This document shows, piece after piece, positions 62,790 through 64,000 of a DNA stretch of 64,000 bases; position 1 is the first letter of the stretch; each line of letters opens with the position of its first letter. The position numbers and the translations under genes are program-made. This DNA comes from Paraburkholderia adhaesiva (GTDB lineage: Bacteria; Pseudomonadota; Gammaproteobacteria; Burkholderiales; Burkholderiaceae): contig NZ_JAJEJQ010000001.1 in assembly GCF_021390575.1 (NCBI RefSeq), forward strand, positions 1,402,501 to 1,466,500. Reading direction: 5' to 3'. The notes below the pieces were generated by a model, which made no database searches, was not told the origin of the DNA, and saw only the letters and a program-made list of their open reading frames with translations.

Positions 62790-63587
62790 ATGACTGACAC
62801 CGTGCTGCTTGCCCTCGATACGTCGACCGAATTCTGCTCGGTCGCGCTGCTTCGCGCCACCGCCTCTGCCGGCGGCGTTTCCGTTACCGAACCCTACGCC
62901 GAGGTGGCTGTGTGGGTGCGCCATGAAGCCACCGGCGCCGTCTCAAGCACGCGCCTGTTGCCCGCCATCGGCGAACTGCTCGATGAAGCGGGGCTGTCGC
63001 TGGCGGACTGCGATGCCATTGCCTTTGGCGCCGGTCCGGGTTCGTTCACCGGACTGCGCACCGCGACGGGCGTTGCTCAGGGGCTCGCGTTCGGGCTCGA
63101 CATTCCAGTGGTGCCGGTGGGCACATTGCTCGTGTGTGCGGAGAGTGCCCGTTTGCGCGATCCGTCTGCGACGCGCGTGCTGGCGGCGCTCGACGCGCGC
63201 ATGGACGAGGCCTACTGGGCCGACTACGAATGGGATGCGGCGGCGAGCGACTGGCGTACGTTGCGTCCGGCGTCGCTAGATGCACCGGAGCGAATCATCG
63301 CGCCCGACGTACCGTTCACGCTGGCGGGCAACGCCGCGGCGGCGTTCGGCACGCGGCTCGGGGCGGCCGCTACGGCCCGTACGGTCGATACCGAGGCGCT
63401 GCCGCACGCATTGCCGCTGGCACACGTAGCGCTGCGGGCGTTCCGCGCAGGCCGCACACTGCGCGCCGACGAAGCCGCGCCCGAATACATGCGCAACAAG
63501 GTCGCGCAGACTACGGCTGAGCGGCTCGCCGCCAAGGCGGCTGTTGCGAACGTGCCGCCCACCTCTGTCGACGAGGACCGGCGATGA
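62790..63587 (+). CDS. tsaB: tRNA threonylcarbamoyladenosine biosynthesis protein TsaB
   Basis: TsaB partners TsaD and TsaE to make the t6A base next to the anticodon of ANN-reading tRNAs. The 265-residue protein begins VLLALDTSTEFCSVALL and has GAGPGSFTGLRTATGVAQGLAFGL, which match the ASKHA-fold TsaB family. The ATG at 62790 is used. The rimI gene overlaps its stop by four bases (ATGA), as is usual. Confidence 0.94.
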   Translation: MTDTVLLALDTSTEFCSVALLRATASAGGVSVTEPYAEVAVWVRHEATGAVSSTRLLPAIGELLDEAGLSLADCDAIAFGAGPGSFTGLRTATGVAQGLAFGLDIPVVPVGTLLVCAESARLRDPSATRVLAALDARMDEAYWADYEWDAAASDWRTLRPASLDAPERIIAPDVPFTLAGNAAAAFGTRLGAAATARTVDTEALPHALPLAHVALRAFRAGRTLRADEAAPEYMRNKVAQTTAERLAAKAAVANVPPTSVDEDRR

Positions 63588-64000
63588 GCGGCGTGTTGAT
63601 GGCCGACCGCTATATGTCGCAGATGACCGAGAGCGACCTCGACGAGGTTGCCGCCATCGAGCGGTCCGCCTACGAGTTCCCATGGTCGCGCGGCAACTTC
63701 GAAGACTCGCTGCGCAACGGCTACTACGGCATCTGTATGCGCCACGTGACCGGCGCGCTGATTGGCTATTGCGTGCTGATGCCGGTGGTCGATGAAATGC
63801 ATCTGCTGAATCTGTGCGTCGCGCCCGAGGCGCAGGGTGCGGGCGCCGGGCTCACGCTGTTGCGCGAGTCGGTGCGCATTGCGCTTGCGAATGGGCTGGA
63901 AGGGATGCTGCTGGAAGTGCGGCCGTCGAATCACCGGGCGATCCGGTTGTATGAGCAGTTCGGCTTTATCACGATCGGCCGGCGCAAAAACTACTATCCC
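63584..64000 (+). CDS. rimI: Ribosomal protein bS18 N-acetyltransferase RimI (partial at window end)
   Basis: The first 139 codons of a GNAT enzyme that acetylates the N-terminus of ribosomal protein bS18. The acetyl-CoA motif is in CVAPEAQGAGAGLTLLRE, and LEVRPSNHRAIRLYEQFGF fits RimI motif B. The start codon overlaps the tsaB stop, so the genes are translationally coupled. The window ends just before the expected C-terminus, so the stop is not seen. Confidence 0.93.
   Translation, partial: MSGVLMADRYMSQMTESDLDEVAAIERSAYEFPWSRGNFEDSLRNGYYGICMRHVTGALIGYCVLMPVVDEMHLLNLCVAPEAQGAGAGLTLLRESVRIALANGLEGMLLEVRPSNHRAIRLYEQFGFITIGRRKNYYP

Overview
The window is a stretch of core chromosome from a GC-rich betaproteobacterium, most probably Burkholderia sensu lato (Paraburkholderia, Caballeronia or Burkholderia). 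The evidence is the gene order hisS-yfgM-bamB-der-hfq-hflX-hflK-hflC-DUF2065-hisZ-purA, a short 78-residue Hfq, HisZ paired with presumed short-form HisG, an aceA/aceB glyoxylate pair and an acyl-CoA-binding protein gene. Species cannot be fixed from the sequence alone. There is no integrase, transposase, CRISPR array, prophage or obvious foreign island.

Layout. 1-11.4 kb is a plus-strand run for outer-membrane assembly (yfgM, bamB), ribosome and RNA functions (der, hfq, hflX), membrane protein quality control (hflK, hflC), histidine and purine synthesis (hisZ, purA) and a phosphoribosyltransferase. 11.4-22.3 kb holds kup, tex (minus), a secreted Gln-rich coiled-coil protein, a YdcH-like protein, a DinG-type helicase, a repeat lipoprotein, a uL16 hydroxylase-like cupin protein and a SlyD-type isomerase. 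22.3-31 kb holds a degenerate metallophosphoesterase, mutS, a collapsed lplT relic, suhB, trmJ, cysE and lpxH. 31-40 kb holds two cyclophilins, a TPR protein, cysS, a 3-methyladenine glycosylase, accA, tilS and lysC. 40.2-48.7 kb holds tRNA-Ser, a PXPV-repeat protein, fabI, a complete yejABEF-type peptide importer and a NlpC/P60 peptidase. 48.7-55.3 kb holds a patatin lipoprotein, gltX, five tRNAs (Ala, Glu, Asp, Glu, Asp), a GNAT enzyme, an AraC regulator, an RraA-like protein and a gamma-glutamylcyclotransferase-like protein. 55.3-64 kb holds aceB and aceA flanking a gene-decay scar and a universal stress protein, then a RhlE-type helicase, an acyl-CoA-binding protein, tsaB and the start of rimI.

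Most genes are housekeeping. AceA and AceB form the glyoxylate shunt, YejABEF imports peptides, HflK and HflC control FtsH, and MutS and the glycosylase act in DNA repair. I found no convincing new multi-gene system. The more unusual material is gene decay (lplT near 26.4 kb, a LysR C-terminus near 57.3 kb), a secreted phosphoesterase-like protein lacking recognisable catalytic motifs, an 18-bp coding repeat in a lipoprotein, several sharp inverted repeats in regulatory gaps (before rhlE, the PXPV gene and aceA), and a terminator whose T-tract contains the TTG start of hflX.
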